Of a stretch of 8,140 nucleotides of DNA, positions 6,719 through 8,140 are shown piece after piece (the first letter of the stretch is position 1; each line of letters starts with the position of its first letter). The notes under the pieces are model-generated. The model made no database searches. It worked only from the letters and a program-made list of their open reading frames with translations, and was not told where the DNA came from. The stretch comes from Planctomycetaceae bacterium (lineage in GTDB: Bacteria > Planctomycetota > Planctomycetia > Planctomycetales > Planctomycetaceae): contig JAGQQT010000162.1 in NCBI GenBank assembly GCA_020426065.1, forward strand, positions 1 to 8,140. The letters are read 5' to 3'. The position numbers and the translations under genes were made by a program.

Positions 6719-8098
6719 ATGGCTACCGCGTTACGCCACAATTTGAAATTTCTGTGCCTGGGCCTGGCTGTTGTCATCTGTCTTGTCGCGACGATAGAAG
6801 TTTCTGCGGCTGCTCCCGGCAAGCCGAATCTTATCGTCATCATGGCCGACGACCTGGGCTTTGAATGTCTCGAAGTCAATGGAGGCACTTCTTACAAAAC
6901 ACCCCGGCTCAATCAGATGGCAGCCGAAGGAATGCGATTTACCCACTGTTATGCACAGCCAATCTGTACTCCTTCCCGCGTGCAGCTGATGACAGGCATG
7001 TACAATCAGCGGAACTATGTGCGATTCGGTCTGCTCGAACCTCATCAGACCACCTTTGCCCAAGTTCTGCAGCGGGCTGGATATCGAACGATGATTGCCG
7101 GGAAATGGCAGCTCGAAGGAGGTTTGAAGGGACCGAATCACTTCGGGTTTGATGAATACTGCCTGTGGCAATTGACCCGCCGACCAAGCCGCTATCCCAA
7201 CCCGGGTCTCGAAGTGAATGGTGAGGAAAAGGATTACCCAGAAAAGTACGGTCCGGATATTGTCTCGGATGCGATTTGCGAATTTATTCGAGACAATCAA
7301 AAGGATCCATTTCTGGTTTACTATCCGATGATTCTGCCGCACTGGCCATTCGAACCGACTCCGGACAGCCCGGCCTGGGATCCGAAATCACCAGGGGAAA
7401 GCAACAGTCAGAAGCACCCGGAATTCTTCGTCGATATGGTTGCCTACACGGACAAGATGGTCGGCAAGATTCTGGATCAGGTTGATGCCTGCGGCTTGAG
7501 CGAACAGACCTTCATTCTGTTTACTGGCGACAATGGCACGGCAACTTCAGTCACTTCAATGCTGGGAGATCGTCCATTCCGCGGTGGCAAGGGAAGCCCG
7601 ACCGATGCGGGCATGCATGTGCCGATGATCGCCCGCTGGCCCGGCAAGATTGGTGCGGGGAAGGAAACAGATCGCCTGGTCGACTTCACCGATATCTTCC
7701 CCACACTGCTGGATCTGGCCGGAGTGGTTCAGAAACCACGTCAGGATCTGCAGCTGGATGGCCTCAGCATGGCTCCGACGTTACTGGAAACGGGCGGATT
7801 GGAACGGGCCTATATTTATTGCTGGTATGCCCGTGATGGAGGGGAAACCGGAGTCGAATTTGTGCAGGATCATGACTATAAACTGTATCGCGATGGTCGT
7901 GTGTTCAATATCGCGGAAGATCCACTGGAAAAAACACCACTTCAGGAACCCTGGAGTGATGCCGCAGCCACTTCCCTGAAAACATTGAAGCCGGCATTGG
8001 AAAAGTACGACAATACCCGGGTGATGCTGAATGACCCGGCGGCGAAAAACAAACAGAAGACTCCCAGGAAAAACCCCAAGACAAAGTCGGCAGAATGA
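6719..8098 (+). CDS. Secreted formylglycine-dependent sulfatase (S1 family)
   Basis: A 459-residue type I sulfatase that hydrolyses sulfate esters, probably on polysaccharides, in the periplasm or outside. The start at 6719 is chosen because AAGGA (6708-6712) sits 6 nt upstream and the N-terminus becomes a standard signal peptide (residues 1-30, V-S-A before the cut). An in-frame GTG at 6644 lacks a ribosome binding site and would bury that peptide. Metal ligands are D44-D45 in A-D-D-L-G and D271-N272 in G-D-N-G. The catalytic signature is C83-T-P-S-R87, whose Cys is converted to formylglycine; the maturase is not in this window. K129, H208 (L-P-H-W-P) and K291 (G-G-K-G-S) match sulfate-pocket residues. 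Unusually, the common G-K-W-H-L-G reads G-K-W-Q-L-E-G here, with Gln at 131. The C-terminus is Lys-rich. The stop overlaps a following ATG. Confidence 0.96.
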   Translation: MATALRHNLKFLCLGLAVVICLVATIEVSAAAPGKPNLIVIMADDLGFECLEVNGGTSYKTPRLNQMAAEGMRFTHCYAQPICTPSRVQLMTGMYNQRNYVRFGLLEPHQTTFAQVLQRAGYRTMIAGKWQLEGGLKGPNHFGFDEYCLWQLTRRPSRYPNPGLEVNGEEKDYPEKYGPDIVSDAICEFIRDNQKDPFLVYYPMILPHWPFEPTPDSPAWDPKSPGESNSQKHPEFFVDMVAYTDKMVGKILDQVDACGLSEQTFILFTGDNGTATSVTSMLGDRPFRGGKGSPTDAGMHVPMIARWPGKIGAGKETDRLVDFTDIFPTLLDLAGVVQKPRQDLQLDGLSMAPTLLETGGLERAYIYCWYARDGGETGVEFVQDHDYKLYRDGRVFNIAEDPLEKTPLQEPWSDAAATSLKTLKPALEKYDNTRVMLNDPAAKNKQKTPRKNPKTKSAE

Positions 8099-8140
8099 AA
8101 AAGAAAGTTTTGAGCGTTGGTCAGTGTGTGCCCGATGACG
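8095..8140 (+). CDS. Start of a downstream gene, truncated by the window end
   Basis: The sulfatase stop TGA (8096-8098) overlaps an ATG at 8095-8097, giving the ATGA arrangement typical of translational coupling. The frame is open to the window edge and reads M-K-K-K-V-L-S-V-G-Q-C-V-P-D-D. A basic start, a V-L-S-V-G strand and a pair of acidic residues recall the first strand of a receiver-like (response regulator) domain, but 15 residues cannot establish a family. No strong ribosome binding site is seen, which fits coupling to the sulfatase. Confidence 0.55.
   Translation, partial: MKKKVLSVGQCVPDD

Overview
The window looks like a piece of a planctomycete chromosome of moderate G+C. Three things point there: secreted enzymes with Sec-type signal peptides, including a formylglycine-type sulfatase; a thioredoxin-TPR-like exported protein; and a very large secreted repeat protein whose N-terminus carries an Arg-rich stretch and an E-E-R-L-L-L motif in place of an ordinary signal peptide, a pattern known from planctomycete giant exported proteins. 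The genus is not determinable by eye; a Gimesia, Rubinisphaera or Planctopirus relative is only a guess.

Layout, left to right. A 1048-residue mosaic surface or extracellular protein (40-3186, +) has a lamin-tail-like domain, a CSLREA-type parallel beta-helix, a choice-of-anchor-Q-like segment, and what reads as a seven-bladed FG-GAP/VCBS propeller. Converging on it is a 224-codon unrecognised gene (3219-3893, -) with visibly lower G+C. Immediately upstream of that gene on the same strand is rnpB, the bacterial type A RNase P RNA (3928-4298, -), bounded by an 11-bp P1 helix and followed by a U7 run. rnpB and the next gene diverge from a 170-bp region that holds a likely promoter for each.

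The rightward block is a periplasmic thioredoxin-like protein with a helical/TPR-like tail (4468-5571), a secreted alpha/beta-hydrolase of the esterase D (PF00756) type 33 bp downstream (5605-6558), and, after a 160-bp gap with a possible promoter, a secreted sulfatase (6719-8098). The sulfatase stop overlaps by ATGA the start of a further reading frame that runs off the window (8095-8140).

The hydrolase and sulfatase fit together as periplasmic or secreted removal of ester and sulfate groups, plausibly from polysaccharides. That joint role is inference, since neither gene shows its substrate. I see no defence system, CRISPR array, transposase, integrase, tRNA or reverse transcriptase. The less ordinary points are the architecture of the large protein, the unknown gene tucked behind rnpB, the perfect inverted repeat over the predicted start of the thioredoxin transcript, and the His-to-Gln change in the sulfatase G-K-W motif.
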